DNA of 64,000 bases, from positions 186,001 to 250,000 of the forward strand of contig NZ_JANUDX010000001.1 in the NCBI RefSeq assembly GCF_024810105.1. Reading direction: 5' to 3'. The stretch is from Stenotrophomonas sp. BIGb0135. GTDB lineage: Bacteria > Pseudomonadota > Gammaproteobacteria > Xanthomonadales > Xanthomonadaceae. Shown here one piece after another: positions 1 to 8,268 of this stretch. Under the pieces are notes generated by a model. The model searched no databases. It was given only the letters and a program-made list of their open reading frames with translations, and was not told the origin of the DNA. The position numbers and the translations under genes were made by a program. Numbering within the stretch: the stretch's first letter is position 1; the number at the start of each line of letters is the position of its first letter.

Positions 1-167
1 CGTTGGTCGGCTGCGCAGGTAACGTGCCGAAGCGGAGTCCGTAGAGCCGACCGTTGGTCGGCTGCACAGGTAACGTACCGAAGCGCAGTCCGTAGAGCCG
101 ACCGTTGGTCGGCTGCACAGGTAACGTACCGAAGTACAGTCCGTAGAGCCGACCGTTGGTCGGCTGC
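1..167. repeat. Tandem array of SMAG-type REP elements
   Basis: Three 51-bp units (1-51, 52-102, 103-153) and the start of a fourth (154-167) repeat with only a few mismatches. Each junction holds a GTAG-headed palindrome whose stem is AGCCGACC/GGTCGGCT around a 3-nt loop (41-65, 92-116, 143-167), and the array opens with the right half of another. GTAG-headed REPs of this kind (SMAG elements) are a known feature of Stenotrophomonas and are mobilised by RAYT (TnpA-REP) transposases. The array lies just past the 3' end of the TonB-dependent receptor gene, a usual place for REPs, and may act as a transcription or mRNA-stability element. No RAYT gene was seen in the window. Confidence 0.85.
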
Positions 168-273
168 ACACGCATCCCGATCAAGGCCACCAAAACGCCA
201 ACCGTCGGCCGGCTCCAAACACGAAGACAGGTGAGCCAGCGCCCGGCGCTGCCGGTGACCCGCCGAGGCGGAG

Positions 274-2472
274 TTACCAGCCGAACCTCGCCGTCGCCAT
301 GACCGTGCGACCGCTGCCGTAGTAGCACGACGACACGCCGGTGCAGGTCGAGACAAAACGCTTGTCGGCCAGGTTGCTGCCGTTGAGCGCCAGTTGCACG
401 TCGGTGCCGCCGATGCGGCCGAGGTCGTAGCGGATGGCGGCGTCGAACAGGGTGTAGGACGGGATCCGGTAGAGGTTGGCGCTGTCGCCATAGCTGACCC
501 CGTTGTAGCGGGCGCCGGCGGCCAGGCTCAAGCCGCGCAGTGCGCCGCCCTGGAAGGTGTAGTCGGCCCAGAACGAGGCCGTGTAATCGGGCACCATCGC
601 CAGCGCCTTGCCCTTGTAGGGGGCCGAGCGGATCATCTCCGAGTCCATCCGCGATGCCGCGCCGATCAGGCTGAAGCCCTCGATCGGAGTGATCCGGCCC
701 TCCAGTTCGATGCCACGCACGCGCCCTTCATCGCCCTGGATCGAACAGGTGGCGGTGCCGGTGGCGCCGCAGTTGCGGTGGCTGGCCACCGGATCGTCGA
801 CGATCATGTTCTGCTGGCGCAGGTCGTACACGGCCAGCGTAAGCAGGCCATCGACGGCGGCCGGCTGATATTTCAGGCCCGCCTCCCATTGCGATCCGGT
901 GACCGGCTCGAACGCGGTCTGGGTGAAGCTGTCCAGCGGCGACTTGGTCGAGGGCTGGAACGACTCGGCATAGCTGACGTACGGGGTGAGGCCGTTGTCG
1001 AACACATACAGCAGGCCGGCGCGACCGGTGAATGCCTCGCTCTTGATCACGCTGTGCCCGCCAGGCGTGGAAACGCCGGTGGCGATATTGCGGTTGGCGC
1101 TGCTGCTGTCGTCCTTGGTCCAGTCATACCGCCCGCCCAGGGTGAGGCGCCAGTTTGCCAGTGCGATCTGGTCCTGCAGGTACACGCCGCTCTGGCGGTT
1201 GACCCCGGCGGTGGGCGTTTCGGTGCTCAGCGTGGGCGCGTAAGTCGAGTACACCGGGTTGAAGATGTCGATCGGGCGCGGGCTGCTCATCGCGCTGCGC
1301 ACGCCTTCCCAGTCGGCACGCTGCCAGTCCCAGCCCAGCAGCACGGTGTGGTCTGCCGCACCGGTGGCGAAGCGGGCCTGCAGACGGGTATCGAACGTGT
1401 CGCCGTCCGAGTCGCCGGTGCCCATCACGCCGCGACGGTTCTGGGTGCGGCCATCGGCGTTGAGTGCGCCAAAGGTGACCACGCCCCGGTACAGCGAATC
1501 CACATGCGTGCGGCGCGCGCTCTGGGTCAGGGTGAGGTGGTCGTTTAACGCGTGCTCGAACATCCAGCCGGCCGTCCACAACGTGCGGTCGAAGGTGTTC
1601 CAGCCCGGCTCGCCGATGAAGGTGCTGTTCTTCATGTAGCCGTAGCGGGTCGGGTTGAGCGTGCCGGCGGCCGGCAGGAACTGGTACGTCGAGCCGCCGT
1701 CGTCCTTCTGGTACAGGCCCAGCAGGGTCAGGCGGGTGCGCGCGGCGATCTGCCAGGTGTAGCTGGGTGCCAGGAACCCATGCGTCTGCCGGGTGTGCTT
1801 GATCTGGGTGTCGCCATCGCGGTACAGGCCGACCAGGCGGAACAGATGGTCGTTGTCGGCGGTGCCGGTGCCCACGTCGAAGGCGGCGCTGTACTGGCCA
1901 TTGGCATCCACGCCCAGGCGCAGTTGCTGCGCCTGGTCCGGCGTGGGGGTCTTGCTGACCTGGTTGACCATGCCGCCGGGGGCGATCTGCCCGTACATCA
2001 CCGCCGAGGGCCCCTTGAGGACCTCCACGCGCTCCAGGTTCCAGCTGTCGAACATGCTGCGGTTCCACTGGCTGCCCTGCGGCGCACGCATGCCGTCCAG
2101 GGTGACGTTGTTGGACCAGCTGCCGGCATCGAAGCCGCGGATGCGGAAGTCATCGACGCGGTTGTCGATGCCGCTGCTTTCCAGGCTCACCCCGGCCACG
2201 TAGCGCATCGCATCGTTGAGCGACTGCACACCGCGCGCATCCAGTTCGGCGCGCTCGATCACCGACACCGACTGCGGCGTTTCGGCAATGCTGGTGCTGG
2301 TCTTGGTGGCACCGCTGGTGCTGTTGGCGGCGCGGTAGGCATTGACCTTGACCGCGTCGAGATCGGTCGCGGTCTGCGCGTGCGCGGGAAACACGCCGGC
2401 AGCGGCCAGCACACAGGCCAAGGCAAGCAGGTTGGGGCGCAACCGGCGGGAGGATTCGGTGGGGAAGGGCAT
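274..2472 (-). CDS. TonB-dependent siderophore receptor
   Basis: A 732-residue outer-membrane receptor of the ferrichrome/FhuE type, which imports ferric siderophores using TonB energy. The start at 2472 gives a clean signal peptide (about residues 1-33, ending PAHAQ); longer readings begin in non-coding sequence. A TonB-box-like stretch (TDLDAVKVNAY) follows, then a plug domain (TPQSVSVIERAELDARG) and a 22-strand-type barrel ending in RFGW with aromatic C-terminus. The near-terminal CTGVSSCYYGSGRTV cysteine loop is typical of this subfamily. There is no N-terminal signalling (STN) domain, so it should not drive a FecR/sigma cascade. The gene stands alone, with a palindrome about 140 bp upstream that may bind Fur. 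The ligand cannot be read from sequence. Confidence 0.93.
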   Translation of the reverse strand: MPFPTESSRRLRPNLLALACVLAAAGVFPAHAQTATDLDAVKVNAYRAANSTSGATKTSTSIAETPQSVSVIERAELDARGVQSLNDAMRYVAGVSLESSGIDNRVDDFRIRGFDAGSWSNNVTLDGMRAPQGSQWNRSMFDSWNLERVEVLKGPSAVMYGQIAPGGMVNQVSKTPTPDQAQQLRLGVDANGQYSAAFDVGTGTADNDHLFRLVGLYRDGDTQIKHTRQTHGFLAPSYTWQIAARTRLTLLGLYQKDDGGSTYQFLPAAGTLNPTRYGYMKNSTFIGEPGWNTFDRTLWTAGWMFEHALNDHLTLTQSARRTHVDSLYRGVVTFGALNADGRTQNRRGVMGTGDSDGDTFDTRLQARFATGAADHTVLLGWDWQRADWEGVRSAMSSPRPIDIFNPVYSTYAPTLSTETPTAGVNRQSGVYLQDQIALANWRLTLGGRYDWTKDDSSSANRNIATGVSTPGGHSVIKSEAFTGRAGLLYVFDNGLTPYVSYAESFQPSTKSPLDSFTQTAFEPVTGSQWEAGLKYQPAAVDGLLTLAVYDLRQQNMIVDDPVASHRNCGATGTATCSIQGDEGRVRGIELEGRITPIEGFSLIGAASRMDSEMIRSAPYKGKALAMVPDYTASFWADYTFQGGALRGLSLAAGARYNGVSYGDSANLYRIPSYTLFDAAIRYDLGRIGGTDVQLALNGSNLADKRFVSTCTGVSSCYYGSGRTVMATARFGW

Positions 2473-2611
2473 GACGGATGACTCGAAGGCACGGAAGGGG
2501 GTGCGGGGACTGGCTTGCGCAAGGCGGCCCGGAGCCGCGACCCGCGTCGTTCGCGTCGCCTGGGGCGACGTTTGCCCGGAGCATTCTAGGGATTTCGCCG
2601 CATTATGCAAT

Positions 2612-2626
2612 TGCGACCCATTCGCA
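2612..2626. promoter_or_regulatory. Possible Fur-like palindrome upstream of the receptor
   Basis: TGCGA-N5-TCGCA is a perfect interrupted palindrome in an AT-richer stretch (2600-2645), 140-154 bp upstream of the receptor start, flanked by the inverted GCAATTGC. Iron-regulated receptors normally carry a Fur site here, but the match to the classical Fur consensus is poor, so Fur binding is only inferred. Confidence 0.3.
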
Positions 2627-2720
2627 TATACGGGACACGTATCGTCGGCAATGTGCAACATGGCTGGAGCCTATCCGCCACCGGGCGCCTCAGCGTTCCA
2701 TGCATGAGTGCAATAAAGGC

Positions 2721-2748
2721 TTGCGCATGCCGCGACGAGGTCTAGAAT
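2721..2748 (+). promoter_or_regulatory. Putative sigma-70 promoter of the EF-G paralogue leader
   Basis: TTGCGC (2721-2726) and TAGAAT (2743-2748) are separated by 16 bp. Transcription would begin near 2755, about 20 bp before a short leader ORF and an attenuator-like terminator. This is the only good promoter match seen ahead of the EF-G-like gene. Confidence 0.45.
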
Positions 2749-2774
2749 GCGCGCATCCACCCGATTCCGCCGCC

Positions 2775-2864
2775 ATGACCTCGATGCCGCTCCTGACGTT
2801 TTTTACCCAGACCCGCGCAAGCGCGGTACGGGGGCGTCTGCCCTGCGGCTCATCAGGCGGTTGA
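2775..2864 (+). CDS. 29-residue leader peptide of an attenuator
   Basis: ATG to TGA encodes MTSMPLLTFFTQTRASAVRG followed by RLPCGSSGG. The first 13 residues hold four Thr, two Phe and two Leu, so it could read charged-tRNA supply (threonine or phenylalanine) in the way thr and phe leaders do, but no biosynthetic gene lies downstream. The stop codon is the first base triplet of a 7-bp hairpin (TGACCGG-ttt-CCGGTCA, 2862-2878), and a strong terminator lies 33 bp further on. No good Shine-Dalgarno sequence is visible; a near-leaderless start about 20 nt from the predicted transcription start is possible. I infer a regulatory rather than a functional peptide. Confidence 0.4.
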   Translation: MTSMPLLTFFTQTRASAVRGRLPCGSSGG

Positions 2865-2921
2865 CCGGTTTCCGGTCACCCTGAAAGACCCCAGACAGAG
2901 CGCCCAACCGGGCGCTCTTTT
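2832..2921 (+). terminator. Attenuator-like terminator with competing hairpin
   Basis: The terminator is AGAGCGCCC (2897-2905), loop AACC, GGGCGCTCT (2910-2918) and a T-run to 2921. Within the leader ORF, GGGC-GTCTG (2832-2840) can pair with CAGAC (2892-2896) plus GCCC (2902-2905), which would use up the 5' arm of the terminator. Mutually exclusive pairing of this kind is the hallmark of ribosome-controlled attenuators. The region also holds a GC hairpin inside the leader ORF (CCGCGC-AA-GCGCGG). Confidence 0.55.
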
Positions 2922-2961
2922 CGTTTCAGCGCTTCATGACCCATGCAAAGGAGAACGTGCC

Positions 2962-3006
2962 ATGCACCAGATCGCCGAGCCCCAAACCTGGCCGCACGCC
3001 CGTTAG
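2962..3006 (+). CDS. 14-residue leader ORF before the EF-G paralogue
   Basis: A very good ribosome site (AAAGGAG at 2947-2953, 8-nt spacing) precedes ATG at 2962 and a 14-codon ORF, MHQIAEPQTWPHAR, ending TAG. The EF-G-like gene 49 bp downstream lacks any comparable ribosome site, so the ribosome site here appears to serve this ORF. Its end lies in a 14-bp hairpin arm (see next feature). Short leader ORFs that regulate by ribosome stalling are known ahead of ribosome-protection and methylase resistance genes; function here is inferred. Confidence 0.5.
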   Translation: MHQIAEPQTWPHAR

Positions 3007-3024
3007 CCAACGGCGGCGTGCGGC
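2991..3024 (+). promoter_or_regulatory. Hairpin spanning the end of the short leader ORF
   Basis: GCCGCACGCC-CGTT (2991-3004), loop AGCC, AACG-(GC bulge)-GGCGTGCGGC (3009-3024). The stem contains the last codons and part of the stop of the 14-residue ORF. No T-run follows, so it is more likely to act on translation of the next gene (start at 3055) or as an RNA structure opened by a translating or stalled ribosome. Confidence 0.5.
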
Positions 3025-3054
3025 TCCTCGATGTTGGCGATGAGAGCAATCACC

Positions 3055-5097
3055 ATGAACACCACGACCCACACCCTTTCCCACTGGCGCAACCTGGGCA
3101 TCATCGCCCACATCGACGCCGGCAAGACCACCCTCACCGAACGCCTGCTGTGGAAAACCGGCGAGATCCGCCGCGTCGGCGAAGTCCATGATGGCGCGGC
3201 CACCACCGACTTCTCGGCGATCGAACGCGAGCGCGGCATCACCATCGGCGCCGCGGCCGTGCAGGCGCATTGGGCGCCGCGCGGCGGCGAGGACCATCGG
3301 CTGACCCTGATCGATACCCCCGGGCACATCGATTTCGCGATCGAAGTGGAGCGCTCGCTGCGCGTGCTCGACGGCGCGGTCGCGGTGTTCTCCGCCGTCG
3401 ATGGCGTACAGCCGCAGTCCGAGACCGTCTGGCACCAGGCCCGCCGGCATGGCGTGCCGCTGATCGCCTACGTCAACAAGATGGACCGCATCGGCGCCTC
3501 GTTCGAACGCGTGCTGGCCCAGTTGCAGGACAAGCTGCAGGCGCGTCCGTGGGCCGTGGGCTGGCCGCTTGGCGATGAAAACCACTTCCACGGCTGGGTC
3601 GATTTCATCGCCCGGCAGGTGGTGGAATGGGACGACGCCGGCAACCCGACCCGCAGCGACTGGACCGCCGAACAGCAGGCGCAGTGGCAGCCGCATCGCC
3701 TGCGCCTGATCGAGGCGGTCGCCGATCACGACGACACCCTGGCCGATGCCTGGCTGGCGGGCGCGGTGGTGGACGATGCCGCGCTGCGCGCCGCGCTGCG
3801 CCGGGCCACGCTGGCGGGCGCCGGCGTGCCGGTGCTGGCCGGCGCTGCGTTCAAGAGCAAGGGCATCGACACGCTGCTGGATGCGATCGTCGACTTCCTG
3901 CCGTCGCCGCTTGACCGTCCTGCGGTGGTGGCGACGCGTGGCGAGAGCGAGGTGCGGTTGCCGCCGGACCCGAACGGGCCGCTGGCCGCGCTGCTGTTCA
4001 AGATCACCCACCAGGCCCATGCCGCATTGAGTTTCGTGCGGGTGTACTCGGGCACCTTGAAGGTGGGCGACCAGGTGGCCAGCTCGCAGCACGCACAGGG
4101 CCGCCGCATCAGTCGGTTGGTGCGGGTGCAGGCCGACCAGACCCGCGACATCACCGAGGCGGTTGCCGGTGACATCGTGGCGGTGATCGGCTGGAAGGAT
4201 GCGGTGAGCGGTGAAACGCTCAGCGCGCCATCTGCGCCGCTGCTGCTGGATACCATCCATGCCCAGCACGCGGTGCTGGCGTGGCGGCTGGGCGCGGAGA
4301 AGGCGTCCGACCTCATCCGGATGAGCCAGGGCCTGTCGAGCCTGGCGCAGGAAGACCCCTCGTTCCGCGTCGCTACCGATGCGGTGACCGGGGAAACCCT
4401 GATCTGGGGCATGGGCGAGCTGCACCTGGAGGTGATGGTCGAGCGCCTGCGCAGCGAGTGGAACGTGCCGGTCAAGGTGGGCGCGCCCCGCGTGGCCTAC
4501 CAGGAAGCCCCGGCGCGGGCGGTGCAGGGCGTGGAAGGCAAGGTCGTCAAGCAGACCGGTGGCCAGGGCCAGTACGCCCGGGTGCTGGTGGATGTGACGC
4601 CCACCGGCGACGACGCGGTGCGCTTCATCGACCGCACGGTCGGTGGGGTCATCCCGAAGTCGTTCGTGGCGGCGGTGGAGAAGGGCGTGCGCGCGGCACT
4701 GGAAGAAGGGCCGCGTGGACATCCGGTGGTCGGGATCGAGGTGGTGCTGACCGACGGCCAGACCCACGCCAAGGACTCCTCGGAGATGGCCTTCCACCGG
4801 GCCGGCAGCGAGGCGCTCAAGGCGGCACTGGCCACGGCAGGCACCCGCCTGCTGGAACCGGTGATGGAAGTGGCCATCCATGCGCCGTCGGGCAATGTCG
4901 GCGACGTGGTGGGCGACCTCAACCGGCGCAGCGGGCGGGTGGCCTCGATCGAGGACCATGGCGCGCAGGTGGAGGTGGTGGGCTATGCGCCGCTGGCGCG
5001 GCTCGCCGGTTACACCACCGCGCTGCGCTCGCTCACCCAGGGAAGGGCGACCAGCGACATGCGCTTCAATGGCTATGAGGAAGTGCAGGCGGCTTGA
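3055..5097 (+). CDS. EF-G-like translational GTPase (second-class EF-G/FusA2 type)
   Basis: A 680-residue translational GTPase with the five-domain EF-G plan. G1 is AHIDAGKTT (residues 18-26), switch I RGITIGAAAV, G3 DTPGHIDF (87-94) and G4 NKMD (141-144); domain IV has the GGQGQYARV core and domain V ends GYTTALRSLTQGRATSDMRFNGYEEV. It is slightly shorter than housekeeping EF-G (about 700), stands alone rather than in the rpsLG-fusA-tuf operon, and has diverged switch I, so it is a paralogue: a second EF-G with a role in recycling, stress or antibiotic protection. ATG 3055 is chosen because MNTTTHTLSHWRN begins the conserved fold; ATG 3031 in the same frame is possible. Neither has a good ribosome site, which fits control by the leader. 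Confidence 0.88.
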   Translation: MNTTTHTLSHWRNLGIIAHIDAGKTTLTERLLWKTGEIRRVGEVHDGAATTDFSAIERERGITIGAAAVQAHWAPRGGEDHRLTLIDTPGHIDFAIEVERSLRVLDGAVAVFSAVDGVQPQSETVWHQARRHGVPLIAYVNKMDRIGASFERVLAQLQDKLQARPWAVGWPLGDENHFHGWVDFIARQVVEWDDAGNPTRSDWTAEQQAQWQPHRLRLIEAVADHDDTLADAWLAGAVVDDAALRAALRRATLAGAGVPVLAGAAFKSKGIDTLLDAIVDFLPSPLDRPAVVATRGESEVRLPPDPNGPLAALLFKITHQAHAALSFVRVYSGTLKVGDQVASSQHAQGRRISRLVRVQADQTRDITEAVAGDIVAVIGWKDAVSGETLSAPSAPLLLDTIHAQHAVLAWRLGAEKASDLIRMSQGLSSLAQEDPSFRVATDAVTGETLIWGMGELHLEVMVERLRSEWNVPVKVGAPRVAYQEAPARAVQGVEGKVVKQTGGQGQYARVLVDVTPTGDDAVRFIDRTVGGVIPKSFVAAVEKGVRAALEEGPRGHPVVGIEVVLTDGQTHAKDSSEMAFHRAGSEALKAALATAGTRLLEPVMEVAIHAPSGNVGDVVGDLNRRSGRVASIEDHGAQVEVVGYAPLARLAGYTTALRSLTQGRATSDMRFNGYEEVQAA

Positions 5098-5158
5098 TGG
5101 GGGACGGCCGGCCGTGAGTCGGCATGGACATCACCCTCCGCTGATGAAGAAGATGAAG

Positions 5159-5183
5159 GGGGCCGGGAAACCGGCCCCTTTTT
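5159..5183 (+). terminator. Rho-independent terminator of the EF-G-like gene
   Basis: GGGGCCGG (5159-5166), loop GAAA, CCGGCCCC (5171-5178), then TTTTT. It lies 62 bp past the stop codon. Confidence 0.9.
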
Positions 5184-5234
5184 CGTGGGCATTTACGCCA
5201 AATGAACCAGGCGTCGCCGCGCCGCGCATTTCGT

Positions 5235-5245
5235 ACTAGTTGCAT
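5235..5245. promoter_or_regulatory. ACTAGTTGCAT motif upstream of the autotransporter
   Basis: The same 11-mer recurs at 16123-16133, upstream of the fimbrial usher, and its ACTAGT core occurs at 9975-9980 upstream of the type IV pilin. In DNA this GC-rich such a word is rare, so a shared regulatory or promoter site for surface structures is possible. The region 5184-5424 otherwise holds only a doubtful 13-codon ORF. Confidence 0.35.
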
Positions 5246-5298
5246 TGGGTCCGGCACGCACATCCGGACAATGCGCCACAAAGGAGGTCGGGCGCGAC

Positions 5299-5340
5299 AT
5301 GCGATTGCGTGCGGTTTCCTCGCCCTTCGCCCGCCCGTGA
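5299..5340 (+). CDS. Possible 13-residue upstream ORF
   Basis: AAAGGAGG (5280-5287) precedes ATG 5299 by 11 nt; the ORF MRLRAVSSPFARP ends TGA at 5340, 84 bp before the autotransporter start. The ribosome site is strong but the spacing is long. It could be a leader peptide or a chance match. Confidence 0.25.
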   Translation: MRLRAVSSPFARP

Positions 5341-5424
5341 TACCCGGTTGCCGCTTTCGCAGGGCATCGCACCCCGCGATGTCTGCGTGGCGCGGCGCTG
5401 CTCTCCTTCTTCTGGATGCCTCCC

Positions 5425-8121
5425 ATGAATGCTCCCTCCCTGCGTGGCAACACGTTGTGCCTGGCCGTCGCTGCCGCCCTTGCGGTATCCCTGGCGCCGA
5501 TGGCGGCCGTCGCCGCCGAGACCGTGATCATTCGTGACGCCGAGCTGGAATTCATCCAGCCGGTTACCTACGGCCACGCGGAAATCTACGACTCCCGGGT
5601 GATCAATCACGCCAGTGGCAGCGGCGCTGGCCGCGAAGCCGTCCGAATTGATCGTGGCAACCTGCGGATGGAGCGCACCGAGGTGGTCACCCGCGGCGAT
5701 GAAATGAGCGCGTTGTCGTACTACGGCGCCGAGTACTACAACAATGGCGTGGTCTATGACGCGGTGATCGTGGATTCGGATGTCCGTACCAGTGGCGACA
5801 AGGCGGTTGGACTGTTGTTCAGTTCGACAACGTTCGACAGCAGCACGGGTGCGTTGGACAAGGTCGGCCAGATCACGGTCCAGGGCAGCACCGTGAGTAC
5901 GACCGGCGTGCAGTCCCACGCGATGGGGGTGGCCGGGGTCAATGCGGTGGACGTGACCGGCACGCAGTTCACGACGGCCGGGCAGGGCGCTGCGGGTGTC
6001 AGCATGATGGGCGGCATCCTCGCCATGCGCGACGGGTCCAGCGTGACGACCACCGGCGATGGCGCGCACGGTATCCATGCGCGTTCGATGCGCTGGAGCA
6101 TCAGCGGCAGACCGGGCGTGGTTTACCGCGCCGACGTTACCCTGGCCGACACCACGGTGACCACCTTCGGCGCTGGCAGCGTCGGCATCCTGGCCGGCTA
6201 CCAGGACAACGGCACGCCGGTCGGCATCGGCGCGCGGCTGCGCCTGCAGCACGCCGGCGTGAGGTCGGCGCAGAGTCACGCGGTGCAGTTCCTGCGCGGC
6301 CAGGACAACACGCTGGACCTTGGCGCCGGCAGCGTGCTGGATGGGGGCGATGCGGTGGTGTTTGCCGGCGAAGCCGATAGCATCAACCGCGTCACTGCCA
6401 CCGATTCGTCGTTGATCGGCCGTGGCGCGCAGGCGCTGGTGGCCGACAACGGTGCGCGCCTGGGCGTTCAACTGGACAACAGCGACGTCCAGGTGGCGGG
6501 CGGCATGGGCCTGGCGCACGCGCGCAATGGCGCCGCCATCGACATCCACGCCACCGGCTCGCGCCTGCAGGGCAGCGTGCAGGCTGACGAAGGTGCGTCG
6601 CTGGCCGTGCAGCTGGACAGCAGCCGCTGGAATGCGTGGGGCCCGTCGCAACTGGACCAGCTCAGCCTGCGCAACGGCAGCGTGCTTGCGCTGGGTGCCG
6701 GCAGCGTCGGCGACCGCCTGATCGTGCGCGGTGATCTGCGGATCGAAGACAGCACCCTGGCGTTCGACAGCGCCCTGGGTGATGACGGCTCGCCGACCGA
6801 TCATCTGTGGGTGAAGGGCGATACCGCCGGGCGTGGCGCGGTCGTGGTCAACAATGCAGGCGGCCGCGGCGGCCAGACCGTGGATGGCATCCAGCTGATC
6901 CGGGTGGATGGCGTGTCCGCTGCCGCGCTGACCCTCGCCGGCCGTGCCGTCGGTGGGCAGTACGAGTACTTCCTGTTCAAGGGCAGCCACAGCGATCCGG
7001 CTGACGGCCACTGGTACCTGCGCTCGGAACTGCAGCCGGAGACCGATCCGTGCGCGACCGATCCCACGGCGGATGGCTGCACCGCGCCGTCGCCGGACCC
7101 TTGCCTGGCTGACCCCGGCCTGCCGCAATGCATCGACGAGACGCTGGAACCGGAGCTGCGTCCGGAGCCGGAAACCGGTCCCGCACCGCAGCCCGTGCTT
7201 CGTCCGGAGCCCGGCGCTTACCTGGCCAACCAGCGCGCGGCAGTACAGATGTTCGCTTCGACGGCGCAGGATCGTGATGCGGCGCGCGGCGGCAGCGAGC
7301 GCGGCGCATGGGCGATGGTCAGCGGCAGTCGCGCCCGCTACGGTGCCGTTGCCGATCAATTGCATGTGCGCGGCGACAGCGTGGCGGTCCAGGTGGGCAC
7401 GGATGTACTGGACTGGGGGCAGGTCGGTCGCGGCCAACTGGGGGTGATGGTGGGCAGCGGGCGCGCCACCAACACCAGTGCCTCGCGCCTGACCGGCTAC
7501 CGCGCCCACGGTAAGGTCAGCGGCCAGGTCGTGGGCGTATACGGGCAGTGGCGGCAGGCCGCGGGCAGTGACCGTGGCCTGTACGCAGGCGCCGCGCTGC
7601 AGCACGCACGCTTCGACAACAGCGTGCAGGGCGATGCCTTGCGCAAAGAGCGCTACGACAGCCGCGGCACCGCGGCGTCGGTCGAGGTCGGGTACGCCTT
7701 CGCACTGGTCGACAGCGGCGCGCGCGCGCTGTACGTGCAGCCGCAGGTGCAACTGCGCCATACCGCCTTCGATGCCGACCCGCATACCGAAACCAACGGC
7801 ACCGTGATCGATGGCGCGGAGGCCGATGGCCTGAGCAGCCGGGTGGGCGTGCGGGTGTTCGGTCATGCCAACACCGCCGGCCACCACCGCGTGCAGCCAT
7901 ACGTGGCGGTCGACTGGATCCGCGAAAGCGGCGACAACCGCCTGCGCTTCGATGGCGAGCGGGTGGCCGGTGGCGTGCCGCGCGACCGGGTTGAGGCGTC
8001 GGCCGGTGCGCAGGTGCGCCTGGGGTCGCGGTGGAGCGCATGGGGCGACGCGGGCTGGCAGCGCGGCGATGGGGGGTATCGGGAAGGGACTGCCTCGTTG
8101 GGGCTGCGCGCCGCCTGGTGA
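5425..8121 (+). CDS. Autotransporter (type Va secretion) with pertactin-like passenger
   Basis: An 898-residue classical autotransporter. Residues 1-31 form a signal peptide (to AAVAA|E). The passenger (about 32-535) is a repetitive series of short beta units with many Gly/Asp/Asn turns (for example GGILAMRDGSSVTTTGDGAHG), the pattern of a right-handed beta-helix. Residues 536-595 are a Pro/Glu/Asp linker with two cysteine pairs. From about 595 the C-terminal 12-stranded barrel begins (AYLANQRAAVQMF) and ends in AAW, the aromatic Omp signature. No protease triad is evident, so adhesion or aggregation is the likely role. ATG 5416, three codons upstream in frame, is an alternative start. Confidence 0.9.
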   Translation: MNAPSLRGNTLCLAVAAALAVSLAPMAAVAAETVIIRDAELEFIQPVTYGHAEIYDSRVINHASGSGAGREAVRIDRGNLRMERTEVVTRGDEMSALSYYGAEYYNNGVVYDAVIVDSDVRTSGDKAVGLLFSSTTFDSSTGALDKVGQITVQGSTVSTTGVQSHAMGVAGVNAVDVTGTQFTTAGQGAAGVSMMGGILAMRDGSSVTTTGDGAHGIHARSMRWSISGRPGVVYRADVTLADTTVTTFGAGSVGILAGYQDNGTPVGIGARLRLQHAGVRSAQSHAVQFLRGQDNTLDLGAGSVLDGGDAVVFAGEADSINRVTATDSSLIGRGAQALVADNGARLGVQLDNSDVQVAGGMGLAHARNGAAIDIHATGSRLQGSVQADEGASLAVQLDSSRWNAWGPSQLDQLSLRNGSVLALGAGSVGDRLIVRGDLRIEDSTLAFDSALGDDGSPTDHLWVKGDTAGRGAVVVNNAGGRGGQTVDGIQLIRVDGVSAAALTLAGRAVGGQYEYFLFKGSHSDPADGHWYLRSELQPETDPCATDPTADGCTAPSPDPCLADPGLPQCIDETLEPELRPEPETGPAPQPVLRPEPGAYLANQRAAVQMFASTAQDRDAARGGSERGAWAMVSGSRARYGAVADQLHVRGDSVAVQVGTDVLDWGQVGRGQLGVMVGSGRATNTSASRLTGYRAHGKVSGQVVGVYGQWRQAAGSDRGLYAGAALQHARFDNSVQGDALRKERYDSRGTAASVEVGYAFALVDSGARALYVQPQVQLRHTAFDADPHTETNGTVIDGAEADGLSSRVGVRVFGHANTAGHHRVQPYVAVDWIRESGDNRLRFDGERVAGGVPRDRVEASAGAQVRLGSRWSAWGDAGWQRGDGGYREGTASLGLRAAW

Positions 8122-8268
8122 GCCGGCGCCACGGGTTCGCCCGGGTTGGCTGCAGCGTTCAGCTCGGCGGCGCCGGGCAGCCTGGCCCGCGGCCGGTCGG
8201 GTAAGCGGCGCTGGGCGCACAGGGATAGAATAGCCGGCTGCACCGTATTCGATCTTTGGAGCCGCTTG

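Noticed and set aside
1..167. A CRISPR array
   Set aside because: The units are tandem and almost identical over the full 51 bp, with no unique spacers, and each holds a GTAG-headed REP palindrome. No cas genes were seen.
2775..2921. A threonine-operon attenuator belonging to thrA
   Set aside because: The leader is Thr-rich, but no threonine, phenylalanine or leucine biosynthetic gene follows; the next gene is an EF-G paralogue.
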